DNA from: Shewanella profunda
GTDB lineage: Bacteria; Pseudomonadota; Gammaproteobacteria; Enterobacterales; Shewanellaceae
DNA: 64,000 nucleotides
Direction of reading: 5' to 3'
NCBI RefSeq assembly: GCF_023283765.1
Contig: NZ_JAKILG010000004.1
Coordinates: 1 to 64,000 of the forward strand
Part shown: piece by piece, positions 16,695 to 24,722 of the stretch
Position numbering within the stretch: the first letter of the stretch is position 1
Layout: each line of letters begins with the position of its first letter
Translations under genes and position numbers: made by a program
The notes under the pieces: model-generated
What the model saw: the letters and a program-made list of their open reading frames with translations, nothing else
Told to the model about the DNA's origin: nothing
Database searches by the model: none

Positions 16695-17330
16695 ATGTCA
16701 CCAGAAACACAGCAACTTACATCCAAGGCTTTATCTCTCATCGAGCAGTCCCGATACAGAATGGGCACATCTCGGTTTGTTGAGGCCTTTATTGACCAGT
16801 GGGCATACTTGCAGACTGGCCTATACCCAGCCAAGGAGGAGATCCCGGAAGAACTTCAGCCGGTCGCCTTCGAGCTCTCTCACGTCCTGTCTGCCGCCAT
16901 TAAGCGCGACCCCACCAGCGATGTTTTGGGTTACGTCCTAAGCATGTCTGGCTTCCACAAGAAGGGCACCAATTACTTCCCCACTCCTCCAGAGATTGGC
17001 CGCTTGATGTCACTCATTGTTGGCTCACAGTCTTCGGCAGACTTTTATGAGCCCTGCTGTGGTTCTGGCATCAACGCCATTCACTGGATGGAAAACCTGA
17101 TCGAGAACCACGGTCCCGAAGCATTGAGAGAAGCCTCAATCTACCTGGAAGACATCGATCCGTTGATGGTGAAGTGCTGCATGATCCAGCTATTCCATTA
17201 TTTCGAGTCCCGCAATACCACTCCCAAAACGCTGAGTATCGTCGGCATAGACACCCTTAGCAGACGAACCAAGAACATCGCCTACTACGCCGAAAAACCT
17301 CCAGCAACCGCCGCTACCGTGGCAGCATAA
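16695..17330 (+). CDS. N6-adenine methylase-like protein (possibly inactive)
   Basis: The 211-residue protein has the SAM-binding motif 'YEPCCGSGINAIHW' (about residues 128-141) and 'LEDIDPLMVKCCMIQL', as in N6-adenine DNA methylases. Before this lies 'GTNYFPTPPEIGRLM', typical of the HsdM/N6 group. The catalytic NPPY/DPPY motif is not seen and the protein stops soon after motif II, so it is either a short methylase-like protein or not active as a methylase. The ATG at 16695 has TGGAG upstream; a TTG at 16662 is less likely. It is followed by a strong terminator. Confidence 0.7.
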   Translation: MSPETQQLTSKALSLIEQSRYRMGTSRFVEAFIDQWAYLQTGLYPAKEEIPEELQPVAFELSHVLSAAIKRDPTSDVLGYVLSMSGFHKKGTNYFPTPPEIGRLMSLIVGSQSSADFYEPCCGSGINAIHWMENLIENHGPEALREASIYLEDIDPLMVKCCMIQLFHYFESRNTTPKTLSIVGIDTLSRRTKNIAYYAEKPPATAATVAA

Positions 17331-17355
17331 AAAAACCCGCCGATTGGCGGGTTTT
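17330..17355 (+). terminator. rho-independent terminator
   Basis: AAAACCCGCCGATTGGCGGGTTTT, a symmetrical stem with A and T tails, could stop transcription in both directions between the methylase-like gene and the 053-type gene. Confidence 0.85.
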
Positions 17356-17382
17356 GCATTCAATGCGCTGCTCTATGGCACC

Positions 17383-17655
17383 TTACAGTTTTCCGTACCG
17401 GTTCAAGAACGAAGACCTGTCTAAGATCCCCCAGTCTGTCAGCATGTAGTAGCCGGTGGCACCTCGTTCGCCGGTAGACTCCCTGACGAACAAGATATTC
17501 ATTCCGAACTCGTCACGCAGGGCAGACAACTGTCTCTTGATCGTTGATTCAGGAATATTTGTTGCCTTGTGAAGGTCTTGGAGACTTGGCTTCTCCGTTT
17601 TAGACAGGGCATTCACCAAAGCAAATTTTCTTTTCATGTCCTGTGAGATCTTCAT
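17383..17655 (-). CDS. winged-helix protein downstream of parB (IncC '053' type)
   Basis: The 90-residue protein has a winged helix-turn-helix: 'KPSLQDLHKATNIPESTIKRQ' as the recognition region, then a wing ending 'GYYMLTDWG'. It lies 48 bp after parB on the same strand, where IncC plasmids carry the gene called 053, reported together with parA and parB as important for plasmid maintenance. The ATG at 17655 follows an AGGTG; a GTG two codons earlier is possible. It is probably a DNA-binding accessory to partition or its regulation. Confidence 0.75.
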   Translation of the reverse strand: MKISQDMKRKFALVNALSKTEKPSLQDLHKATNIPESTIKRQLSALRDEFGMNILFVRESTGERGATGYYMLTDWGILDRSSFLNRYGKL

Positions 17656-17703
17656 ATTCACCTGTTCTTGACAGGCCCAACCTCTCTGGCTGGGCCTCCT
17701 TTA

Positions 17704-18885
17704 TTAGCCTTCGACACTCAGGAGTTCAATGTCTGACACAGGCACATGAACATGCTTTTCCTTGCCTTCGCCATCGAGCGTTTTAACCCAGACAGTAGAC
17801 GGAACCAGAGCAACACGGTCGGTCATGATGACTCCACGTTTGGTCTCGCCATCCAGGTTAACGTTGACAGCAAAAATCAAACTGTCAGCCCGGACGTTCT
17901 TCCATTCCTTGTCCTTCGGCAGAGGAGGAAGAGCATCACCGCCTTCTTCATCTTTGTCCTTGCCGCTGTTATCTGGCTGCTTGACAGGATCTTTGTGCTC
18001 ACCCTCTTCATCACGCAAAGGGTCTTCGTCATCATCGTCCTGACCATTGGAATTTTTACCCCCTTCCAGTTCCTCCTGGGCAAGGTTCAGGTCGTCATTC
18101 CCGGTTTGTTCCGACGTACCATCCCCACCCGAGTTGAGGGATTGCTCGTCGGTGTTGCCAGCGCCAAGCTCATCATTCTGGTGGGAGCCAGTCAGTGGGC
18201 CTTTTTCCATTTCGTCTTTGATACGTTTGGCATCATTCAGCAGCTCACGGCTTTGTTTACGAGTAATCCCGTCAGACATAGCCACCGCGCAGACGGCGCG
18301 ACATCTTTCTTCATTCAGATCGAACAAGAGACGAAGGTTATTCAAGGTCTCTGTATCAGAACATACTTCATTATCGTATAACTCACGCACACAGTCAGGT
18401 AGCTTGAGCAACGACAGATGCGTAGATACGAAAGTGATATTCTTACCGAGCCGATCAGCAATATCCTTTTGCTTCCAACCTTCTTCAATAAACAGGTTTA
18501 ACGCCTCGGCAATCTCTACCGGAGTCAAGTCATCCCGCTGGATGTTTTCGATCAGCTCACCAGCAGTCTCGTCCAAGTTGTTCTGGACCTTATCATTCAC
18601 CACCAAGTCAATGGTCTCGATACCAGCGTGTTTACACGCTCTCCAACGCCGCTCCCCTTTTTGGATGACGAACTTGCCTTCTTCGTTCTTCGGGAACACG
18701 ATGATCGGAGACTGCTGCCCTTCGGTCAGCAAGGTTGCCGCCAGCTCTTCAATGTTACGGAAGCGCTTACGAACCTGGACCTTGGATACAACGTCGTCAA
18801 CAGGTACGGTAAGAACCTCTTTGCCTTTCTTGCCTTTGGCGGCTTTAGCAAGTTCGGACAGGCCTTTTAAATTGTTCAATGCCAT
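17704..18885 (-). CDS. parB: ParB partition protein
   Basis: The 393-residue protein has an N-terminal ParB/Spo0J domain with 'GERRWRACKHAG' near residue 76, a helix-turn-helix ('QKDIADRLGKNITFVSTHLS', about residues 135-155), and a long acidic, probably disordered segment (roughly 240-320) before a small folded C-terminus. It should bind a centromere site and load the ParA ATPase to segregate plasmid copies. The start lies 3 bp after parA. The dispersed 18-bp palindromes, one in the parA promoter, are candidates for its binding sites, but this is inference. Confidence 0.9.
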   Translation of the reverse strand: MALNNLKGLSELAKAAKGKKGKEVLTVPVDDVVSKVQVRKRFRNIEELAATLLTEGQQSPIIVFPKNEEGKFVIQKGERRWRACKHAGIETIDLVVNDKVQNNLDETAGELIENIQRDDLTPVEIAEALNLFIEEGWKQKDIADRLGKNITFVSTHLSLLKLPDCVRELYDNEVCSDTETLNNLRLLFDLNEERCRAVCAVAMSDGITRKQSRELLNDAKRIKDEMEKGPLTGSHQNDELGAGNTDEQSLNSGGDGTSEQTGNDDLNLAQEELEGGKNSNGQDDDDEDPLRDEEGEHKDPVKQPDNSGKDKDEEGGDALPPLPKDKEWKNVRADSLIFAVNVNLDGETKRGVIMTDRVALVPSTVWVKTLDGEGKEKHVHVPVSDIELLSVEG

Positions 18886-18888
18886 CGC

Positions 18889-19674
18889 TTAGCCCACCTT
18901 CTCTAATAGTTCTTCCAACACCGCCTCAACTTCTTTGGCCGCGACATGTCCATAGCGAAGCTCCCAGACAGGGATGCCATCAGTCGTCGCCGTATCGAGC
19001 GGAGGCCGGTGCATAATTTTGTTCTCAAACAACAGATCCGGAACTGTGTTCTCCAGCGACTTGAGGGCTTTGTCGTGATTGACAGAGCGGTCCATGTCGT
19101 TGATCACGATGCCCAGGATCTCCAAATCTTGGTTGTACGCCTCGCGCACACCAATAATCGTGTTCAGGAGACCTTCTACGCCGTCCACAGCGAAGCCAGA
19201 GAGCTTTACTGGACATGCCACATGGGTAGACATCACCAACGCTGCCACCAGCTTTCTGCCGAGGCTAGGCGGACAATCAATCAGCACGTAGTCGTAGTTC
19301 TCAAACAGCTCAGCCAAATGGCGAGCCGGATTCATGGCCTGGTCAAGAGGCACAGCCTCCATCTCAAACAGATCCGGGTCGTTTTTCGGCGTATGAATGA
19401 GGTCTGCACCGCAAGGGCAGTGCATGACCTCAATGCCGTCCAGCTCGTAAGCGAACAGCTCTGCGGTTTTGGTTCCTGTGAGGATGGGCTCGTAGTCACC
19501 ATCCTCAAGCTCTCGTCTGGGGGCCAGTCGAGAGGACGTGTTCCCCTGACCATCCATATCCAAGACCAGCACTTTCTTTTTCTTCTGTAACGCCAGATAA
19601 AAGGCCTGCTGGATACAGAGGGTACTCTTACCCACTCCGCCTTTCTGGTTGGCGAAGCTGATTACTTTTGCCAT
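18889..19674 (-). CDS. parA: ParA partition ATPase
   Basis: The 261-residue Walker-type ATPase shows the deviant Walker A KGGVGKST at residues 11-18, 'VLVLDMDGQGN' (A') and 'YDYVLIDCPPSLG' (Walker B) near residue 120. It lacks an N-terminal helix-turn-helix extension, as in type Ib or chromosomal-type ParA, so autoregulation would depend on another protein. The ATG at 19674 follows GAGGTGG. Upstream lie an 18-bp palindrome (19722) and a type-2 operator (19745), which mark the parAB-053 promoter. Confidence 0.93.
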   Translation of the reverse strand: MAKVISFANQKGGVGKSTLCIQQAFYLALQKKKKVLVLDMDGQGNTSSRLAPRRELEDGDYEPILTGTKTAELFAYELDGIEVMHCPCGADLIHTPKNDPDLFEMEAVPLDQAMNPARHLAELFENYDYVLIDCPPSLGRKLVAALVMSTHVACPVKLSGFAVDGVEGLLNTIIGVREAYNQDLEILGIVINDMDRSVNHDKALKSLENTVPDLLFENKIMHRPPLDTATTDGIPVWELRYGHVAAKEVEAVLEELLEKVG

Positions 19675-19721
19675 ACCCACCTCTATTTTGGTTTCTCGCA
19701 GGTGATCAAGACCACCCCCAA

Positions 19722-19739
19722 ACTTTCACATGTGAAAGA
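19722..19739. repeat. 18-bp palindrome, site 2 (parA promoter)
   Basis: ACTTTCACATGTGAAAGA has one mismatch to the perfect palindrome. It lies 48 bp before parA. Confidence 0.75.
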
Positions 19740-19744
19740 TTGTA

Positions 19745-19768
19745 GCGATCATAAAATGATACTGCAAT
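19745..19768. promoter_or_regulatory. type-2 dispersed operator in the parA promoter
   Basis: GATCATAAAATGATACTGCA, read on the minus strand, gives TGCAGTATCATTTTATGATC. This matches the family consensus and sits next to the 18-bp palindrome. Confidence 0.6.
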
Positions 19769-19803
19769 ATCTAATTATGGTTCTGTTAAAACAAACTTTA
19801 AAC

Positions 19804-19826
19804 AAAAAAACGGCCATGAAGGCCGC
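19804..19826 (-). terminator. rho-independent terminator
   Basis: A CGGCCATGAAGGCCG stem is followed on the minus strand by seven T residues. It ends the minus-strand operon whose last gene is at 19848. Confidence 0.85.
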
Positions 19827-19847
19827 TTATTGACAAGGTTTGTGCTG

Positions 19848-20159
19848 TCAGCGCAATTGATTTGCTGCTCCAAGCCCATTCGCCAATAACTGCATCGCAT
19901 CGTTGAACAGCGCGGAGCCCCGTTCCGGTGTGAGCAATTCCGGCATATCTTCTCGCGGCCAAGTACCGGCTACTTGAATGAGCAAACTGGCAGCCCAGTG
20001 GATCTGCTTTTCTTCACTTTCATCGGCCAGAGTGCATACGACGGGGAAACCGTACTTACGCCCCCAGCGACTCACCTCTTTGAACGATACCAGCTCAGGC
20101 TTTTGCAAATCCCGGCTGTAGGCCTCAGCTATCATGTGGTTCAGTTCTTTAGCGTCCAT
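19848..20159 (-). CDS. hypothetical protein, 103 residues
   Basis: The last gene of a minus-strand operon. Its start overlaps the preceding gene by 19 bp and a terminator follows. The protein is soluble, helical and without recognised motifs. The 5' overlap and conserved operon position support a real gene. Confidence 0.6.
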   Translation of the reverse strand: MDAKELNHMIAEAYSRDLQKPELVSFKEVSRWGRKYGFPVVCTLADESEEKQIHWAASLLIQVAGTWPREDMPELLTPERGSALFNDAMQLLANGLGAANQLR

Positions 20160-20590
20160 TTATCCCCCTTAACTGTTTTTTCAAATTCTTCCTCAAACAT
20201 CGTTTTTAATGTGTTTCGTATTTCTTCATCCTGGATGTCATTGACATCAAAGCTGGTAGAGACAGCCTCACTTCCAATACCACAGAGAACGTAACCCCGG
20301 CCATCAGGACCAATTTTAAGAGGCACAACGGGAAGTGGTGTATTGGGACACACTCCAGCAATGCCCGGAGAAATAATTGGCCCCCCGCGAGGAATAACCC
20401 AGTTACCGATAAACCCCCAATCAATTTGCGTCGAGATGGCATCAGGCTGGTATTGCTCACCCCAAAAGTTGATTGCTGCCTGCTGATGCTGTTTACCGGC
20501 ATAGTAGATATATCCGGCCACAATAAGCACGGAGAGGACAAACATAATTGCCAATTGGCGCAAGACTCTTGCGATAAAACTTAAACTCAT
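20141..20590 (-). CDS. membrane-anchored hypothetical protein
   Basis: The 149-residue protein has a single N-terminal transmembrane segment (about residues 10-30, 'QLAIMFVLSVLIVAGYIYYA'), then a soluble domain with 'GAGVCPNTPLPVVP'-like turns that would lie in the periplasm. It is flanked by the N4/N6 methylase gene upstream and a small gene downstream. No family is recognised. Confidence 0.6.
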   Translation of the reverse strand: MSLSFIARVLRQLAIMFVLSVLIVAGYIYYAGKQHQQAAINFWGEQYQPDAISTQIDWGFIGNWVIPRGGPIISPGIAGVCPNTPLPVVPLKIGPDGRGYVLCGIGSEAVSTSFDVNDIQDEEIRNTLKTMFEEEFEKTVKGDKWTLKN

Positions 20591-20603
20591 AGGTATTGTT
20601 CTC

Positions 20604-21848
20604 TTAATTCAACGCTCCCCCGCCCACTGTTGCTATGGCTGGGTTAATCCAAAATCCATCAAAGCCGGTGAACATTTCCGCCTGGGTACGAATGTACTCA
20701 AGAATGATGTCACAGGCGATCCAGCGCCGGTTATTCCTTTCTGCGGCCAACCCGCTCTTATTCGACCCACTGAACGGATCAACAACAAGGTCGCCCTCTT
20801 CCGTCAGAAAGCGGATAGCCATCTCAGGTATGTCTGTTGGGAACATTGCCGGGTGCGGTGGCAATCCCAGTTCTCTAGCGATTCTCCGAAGCTCCAGCGT
20901 ATCCGCACAACGGTGGCCGCGCTGGATAACGTTTTTCGGTATCCGTCCTTCCGTGACGTTAGAGAATGCGTTCCCTCTCAGTCGATATGCCCCGTCACCA
21001 TAACTGACCACTCGGTTATCCCCCCCTTGAGCCATCAGCTTCTGATGTTTCTCTGTATGAGGGATCAGGACCCTTCTGTTGTCAGAACGCACCCTGTCAG
21101 GGTCGTTGGTGAACCAATAAACAGGCTCCCACCCGGCACACAACTGGTAACGGTTCACACAAGCCCAGTGGGTTGGACTTGGTGGTTTTGACAGGTTGAT
21201 CCACGGCCATCTATCCATGAGAGACAGCCCGAGCCGATCATGGAGCGCCAGCACCATTCTTTCAACATAGAGAGATCTGGAGGGGCTCTTGGCCTCGAAT
21301 ATGTCATTGCTGACATTCAGGACAACGCTTCCTCCTGGCACCAGGTTCTTGACTATCGGTTCGAGTGCCTGGGTTATGAAATCCACCCATTTGGCTTCAT
21401 CAACGTTTCCATAGCCACGCTGTATTCGGAGCGGAAACGGCGGAGATGTCACACACAGATGCACCGGCTCATCGAGGTCAGAGAAAAAGCTCTTGTTGTT
21501 TGACCACACCGCCAGCCCAAGATTTGTTGAATAGGCGACAAGTCGAATGCCACCAAGCGCTTCATGCAGGCCCTTCTTGGTTTTGCTTGAGAGCTCCCAG
21601 ACACCCCGCTCGCCGTCCACCTTCTGGAGAAGGTTCATCGACTTGAGGGTTTGCTGATACCAGCGTATCTGTCTTTTCAGCTTGCTCCGCTTGACCTTTG
21701 CCTTGCCAATTTCACTTTGTTCATTCAGAGCGCTTTTCGGGATTCCAGCGAGCTCTGCCACTGAATCGTAGAGCTCCTCATTCGATAGCGGCTTATCGGC
21801 CTTGGCATACGCCTCTTGGACATGAAAAAGTTCTAGCTGGCTACTCAT
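20604..21848 (-). CDS. site-specific DNA methyltransferase (N4/N6, beta order)
   Basis: The 414-residue protein has an N-terminal DNA-binding-like region. The catalytic 'VTSPPFPLRIQRGYGN' motif comes before the SAM-binding 'DLVVDPFSGSNKSGLAAE' motif near the C-terminus, so the order is the beta class. The S-P-P-F/Y form is typical of N4-cytosine methylases. No restriction gene is adjacent; it may protect the plasmid from host enzymes or alter expression. The ATG at 21848 follows GGAGGGG; an in-frame upstream start at 21878 lies in the previous gene. Its 5' end overlaps the 21841 gene by 8 bp. Confidence 0.85.
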   Translation of the reverse strand: MSSQLELFHVQEAYAKADKPLSNEELYDSVAELAGIPKSALNEQSEIGKAKVKRSKLKRQIRWYQQTLKSMNLLQKVDGERGVWELSSKTKKGLHEALGGIRLVAYSTNLGLAVWSNNKSFFSDLDEPVHLCVTSPPFPLRIQRGYGNVDEAKWVDFITQALEPIVKNLVPGGSVVLNVSNDIFEAKSPSRSLYVERMVLALHDRLGLSLMDRWPWINLSKPPSPTHWACVNRYQLCAGWEPVYWFTNDPDRVRSDNRRVLIPHTEKHQKLMAQGGDNRVVSYGDGAYRLRGNAFSNVTEGRIPKNVIQRGHRCADTLELRRIARELGLPPHPAMFPTDIPEMAIRFLTEEGDLVVDPFSGSNKSGLAAERNNRRWIACDIILEYIRTQAEMFTGFDGFWINPAIATVGGGALN

Positions 21849-22203
21849 CATGCCCCTCCGTACCCTGGAAGATGTCATTGAGCACAGAGGTCGCCTCGGC
21901 GCTCTTTACATCATGCTCGGTGTAGAAAGGCCACCAGGTTAATCCGCCACCTTCAAACCATGAGCAGCGGAACTGGATTGTCTGATCAGGAAGGACTTTG
22001 AACTCGACATGCTGGGGTTTGTCATAACGGCACATTGCACCAAGGTCTAGGCCAAACTTTTCTTTAACCCATGTGGATGACATCGACCCCTGGCTCAAAC
22101 CTTGGCTGTTAACCCAATAGACCCGGTTGACAGCACCAGCAATACCGATGAATAGGAAAGCCAGTATTGCCCCGGCCTTCAACCATACAAAAACACTTCT
22201 CAC
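21841..22203 (-). CDS. predicted membrane-anchored or exported protein
   Basis: The 120-residue protein has an N-terminal hydrophobic segment (about residues 8-26) that is either a signal anchor or a signal peptide, then an aromatic-rich domain with 'RCSWFEGGGLTWWPFY'. Two Cys residues in the outer part could form a disulfide. It lies in a minus-strand operon between the methylase and the NADAR-like gene. No family is recognised. Confidence 0.6.
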   Translation of the reverse strand: MRSVFVWLKAGAILAFLFIGIAGAVNRVYWVNSQGLSQGSMSSTWVKEKFGLDLGAMCRYDKPQHVEFKVLPDQTIQFRCSWFEGGGLTWWPFYTEHDVKSAEATSVLNDIFQGTEGHDE

Positions 22204-22205
22204 AA

Positions 22206-22673
22206 TTACCCTTCCTGTTTCACAAATACAGTGCCAGTAACTCGCTCTCTCAATTCACTAAGAATTGAAACAAACTCATCCTCTGTTAGCACAGTAAACT
22301 TCTCAGACTTCTTTCCAACGGAATGTATTAGCTGCTCAGTTCCGGTCTTTAGCAGTTCTGTTCTAAATTGTTCAGACTGTTCAAATAACGCTGTGAACGC
22401 CTCTAGGAGAAACAACTTGTATTCTTCGCTGAAACGGCAAATTGGTTCTCCTTGCCAATAAAGTTTATGGTCGATAAACCATTTCTTTTTCTTACCGACT
22501 CGCTTTGCTTTAAGGCCAACGAGCTTTGCAACCTTCATTTGTTTCTCAGGTAATGGAAACTTCAAGGATTGAAGTAACCCCTCCATAGAGCCACACTCCA
22601 CCCCCCTGAATAAAAAATGGTAAGGATGGAAGTTGCTTAATCTTTCGTAAGGCTCCACACCTACATCAATCAT
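22206..22673 (-). CDS. NADAR-like (DUF1768/YbiA-related) protein
   Basis: The 155-residue protein has the NADAR pattern: 'RLSNFHPYHFLFRG' near residue 11, 'SMEGLLQSLKF' near residue 29, then 'LVGLKAKRVGKKKKW', 'EYKLFLLEAFTALFEQ' and 'LIHSVGK'. Members of this superfamily act on ADP-ribose-containing molecules, for example in riboflavin-intermediate disposal, and related proteins reverse ADP-ribosylation or occur in phage-conflict systems. The central Ser-Met-Glu replaces the more usual Ser-Val-Glu-His, so activity is uncertain. It overlaps the next upstream gene by 4 bp. Confidence 0.65.
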   Translation of the reverse strand: MIDVGVEPYERLSNFHPYHFLFRGVECGSMEGLLQSLKFPLPEKQMKVAKLVGLKAKRVGKKKKWFIDHKLYWQGEPICRFSEEYKLFLLEAFTALFEQSEQFRTELLKTGTEQLIHSVGKKSEKFTVLTEDEFVSILSELRERVTGTVFVKQEG

Positions 22674-22933
22674 TGCTGCTTATCCTGTCGCTTTCGCCAC
22701 CCAAATATGTCTCTCACGTCCCGCACACAGAAGAACCAACTTACCCTTGGCAGGAACGCATCGACTAACACACCTAAGGCGATAACAAACAATGGCGCCA
22801 TCAGGATGAAGCCCAAACGTGCAACGGTCCCATATATACCTGCACAGATGAGCAAGGCTGCGATGACAGAGCAAACTAGCTGATGCTGACGCCTCAGTCT
22901 GGCTAGTTCAGACGATTTCTTGTCACTGTTCAT
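22670..22933 (-). CDS. small inner-membrane protein
   Basis: Two hydrophobic segments ('LVCSVIAALLICAGIYGTV' and 'LGFILMAPLFVIALGVLVDAFL') separated by a short loop define an integral membrane protein of 87 residues, with basic flanks. A tandem ATG at 22936/22933 follows GGAG. It lies in the operon of the NADAR-like gene. No known family. Confidence 0.6.
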   Translation of the reverse strand: MNSDKKSSELARLRRQHQLVCSVIAALLICAGIYGTVARLGFILMAPLFVIALGVLVDAFLPRVSWFFCVRDVRDIFGWRKRQDKQQ

Positions 22934-23120
22934 CATCGATCTCCGCGAGCTGAACACTGACACTGGCTGCCGCTGGAGGGGAAAACTGTACTGTCAGTCC
23001 GGATTCAAGCCTGATAGAGGAAACCACCAGCGTATCTGGTCCGGATGACGCCGGTACGACCGCAACAATGGTTCCCCCTTCCAGCAACTGGATGGCATCC
23101 TCAACAGTACAGCGCCCCAT
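22923..23120 (-). CDS. small hypothetical protein, 65 residues
   Basis: The start at 23120 overlaps the stop of the ParB-like gene by one base, and the end overlaps the next gene, as in a coupled operon. The short protein is beta-rich ('GLTVQFSPPAAASVSVQLAE') and acidic at its end. Function is not recognised. Confidence 0.55.
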   Translation of the reverse strand: MGRCTVEDAIQLLEGGTIVAVVPASSGPDTLVVSSIRLESGLTVQFSPPAAASVSVQLAEIDDEQ

Positions 23121-24058
23121 TACTGATTACCCGCCAAATCCAGCTCTTGCTGGTCTTCATTGGACTCGTCAGTTTTGGGCTCCAGCTCCGCCAGCTTGGC
23201 TTTCAGCTCCTGAAACGCATCAACATCTTCCCGGCTCAGGGTAAGGGTGAACGTTTCACCGTCATCGTTCGGCTTGATGTTGTCCAGACGACTGGTAATA
23301 GAGCTCACGCCTCGGTGCATGGCTTCAACCACCTTTTTGCCCAGGCGGGGACCTTTCTCGACAGACTTTTTGGTCAGTTTTTTCGGGGCCTTCTTGCCGT
23401 CATTGCCATTGGCCTGTTCTTCCTGCGCCTTTTTCAGGATCTCAACAGCGTTGGTGCCGTGCTCGTTGTAGAGCTCCTGAGCGTAGGTGGCAGCCACAGA
23501 GCCTTCCTGAATCATCCGTTTCAGTTCCAGAGGCATCTCCAGAAGGGCACGGGCGATACGAACGTGCTCAGCCGAGCGGCCAACACGTTGGGCAATCATC
23601 TGGTCGCTCCACCCCCAGTTTGCAAGCCGAGCGTAGATCACGGCTCGCTCAAGTGGAGAAAGAGGGAGCCCATCGTTGCTGGTGGCGATCAGAAGGCTCT
23701 GTTCGGCTTCATCGCCCTTGTGCTCTACGACCTGCACGAACTGGATGTCGGCACCTTCCTCGATAGCAAGCAGGATGGCGCGGCGACGGCGATGACCTTC
23801 ACGGACATACACCTTTCCGTCGATAACTTTGACGATGATCGGCGGAACATAGTCGCCACGCTTGTAAGCATCGGCCAGCACTCGAATACCAGCTTTGATG
23901 TCCGGGCGCTCGTAGTAGTTCTCGCAGAAAGCGCCACGGGTGTTAAACCCTTCTTCCTCCAGCAGAAGCTGAGGAGAGATAGTGAATCCATCCCCTTTTT
24001 TCAGTTCTTCGGGGGCGGTTACGCCTTTGAGAGCGCGGAGTGAGTTGATAACAGCCAT
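23120..24058 (-). CDS. ParB-like DNA-binding protein (second ParB)
   Basis: The 312-residue protein has a ParB N-terminal-type domain ('VREGHRRRRAILLAIEEG', about residue 90) and a helix-turn-helix ('WSDQMIAQRVGRSAEHVRIARALL', about 155-178), followed by a Lys-rich linker. No ParA gene is adjacent, so it may be a KorB-like global regulator rather than a segregation protein. AAGGAG precedes the ATG, and a type-2 operator lies 30 bp before the start. It is the first gene of the operon with the membrane, NADAR-like and methylase genes. Confidence 0.8.
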   Translation of the reverse strand: MAVINSLRALKGVTAPEELKKGDGFTISPQLLLEEEGFNTRGAFCENYYERPDIKAGIRVLADAYKRGDYVPPIIVKVIDGKVYVREGHRRRRAILLAIEEGADIQFVQVVEHKGDEAEQSLLIATSNDGLPLSPLERAVIYARLANWGWSDQMIAQRVGRSAEHVRIARALLEMPLELKRMIQEGSVAATYAQELYNEHGTNAVEILKKAQEEQANGNDGKKAPKKLTKKSVEKGPRLGKKVVEAMHRGVSSITSRLDNIKPNDDGETFTLTLSREDVDAFQELKAKLAELEPKTDESNEDQQELDLAGNQ

Positions 24059-24087
24059 TCGTTGGTTCTCCTTGTGACTTGCTCACT

Positions 24088-24116
24088 TTATAGCATCACT
24101 TTTTGATACTGTAAAC
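24088..24116. promoter_or_regulatory. type-2 dispersed operator ahead of the ParB-like gene
   Basis: ATAGCATCACTTTTTGATAC then TGTAAA keeps both half-sites of the inverted repeat and overlaps the promoter region of the 24058 gene. Confidence 0.6.
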
Positions 24117-24128
24117 AGGGCGGCATAA

Positions 24129-24156
24129 AAAACCCGGCGCTTTACAGTACCGGGTT
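24129..24156 (-). terminator. rho-independent terminator of the 24175 gene
   Basis: An AACCCGG...CCGGGTT stem with a 12-base loop is followed on the minus strand by six T residues. Confidence 0.8.
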
Positions 24157-24174
24157 CTCTCTTCCTTCTCACCA

Positions 24175-24720
24175 CTAACTTGCTTTGACTTTGAGCAACC
24201 TCAGCGCCAGCATGGCCCATTGCAGATATGCTTCCAGTCGTTGCTGGTACTCTTTCCCTGGTGGGCGTTGACCTTCCTTGTGGGCTATCGTCCTCTCGAT
24301 ACCGGCGAGGCTCTTTCTCAGCTCCAGGTTTCTGCGTATTCCCACCATTCTCTGTCTTGCTGATTCAGGAGACAGACTCCCAAGTCCAAAGAGGGGCAGT
24401 TGTCTGTAGTCCTGTGTTCCCAAGTTAATTTGGTTCCACGCCATTGCTGCTTGCCACGGTCGTTTCTGGATTTGCTGGATCGCCTTCCCACAACCCAGGC
24501 AGACCATATTCCAGCGCACAGGAGGACCTATAACCTTCTGCATTTGCGCCCGGCCATGACAACTATCGCAGGCTGCCACAGGAACGCTGAGCGGGTCGTG
24601 GTGCCCATAGGCTACTGTTTCAGTCTGGCTGTAGTGTTCATCTGATTTGAGCTCCGCCAAGAGCTTCTCACGCTTCTCTTTTGCGTATTCGAGGGTTAAG
24701 CCTTTTCTGATTTGTTCCAT
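24175..24720 (-). CDS. zinc-ribbon protein of unknown function
   Basis: The 181-residue protein contains 'CDSCHGRAQM' and 'MVCLGCGKAI', a CxxC pair 28 residues apart that resembles a zinc ribbon. Both flanks are rich in Arg, Lys and Gln, which suggests nucleic-acid binding. It lies 2 bp after a membrane-protein gene and ends in a clear terminator. The specific role is not recognised. Confidence 0.65.
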   Translation of the reverse strand: MEQIRKGLTLEYAKEKREKLLAELKSDEHYSQTETVAYGHHDPLSVPVAACDSCHGRAQMQKVIGPPVRWNMVCLGCGKAIQQIQKRPWQAAMAWNQINLGTQDYRQLPLFGLGSLSPESARQRMVGIRRNLELRKSLAGIERTIAHKEGQRPPGKEYQQRLEAYLQWAMLALRLLKVKAS

Positions 24721-24722
24721 GT

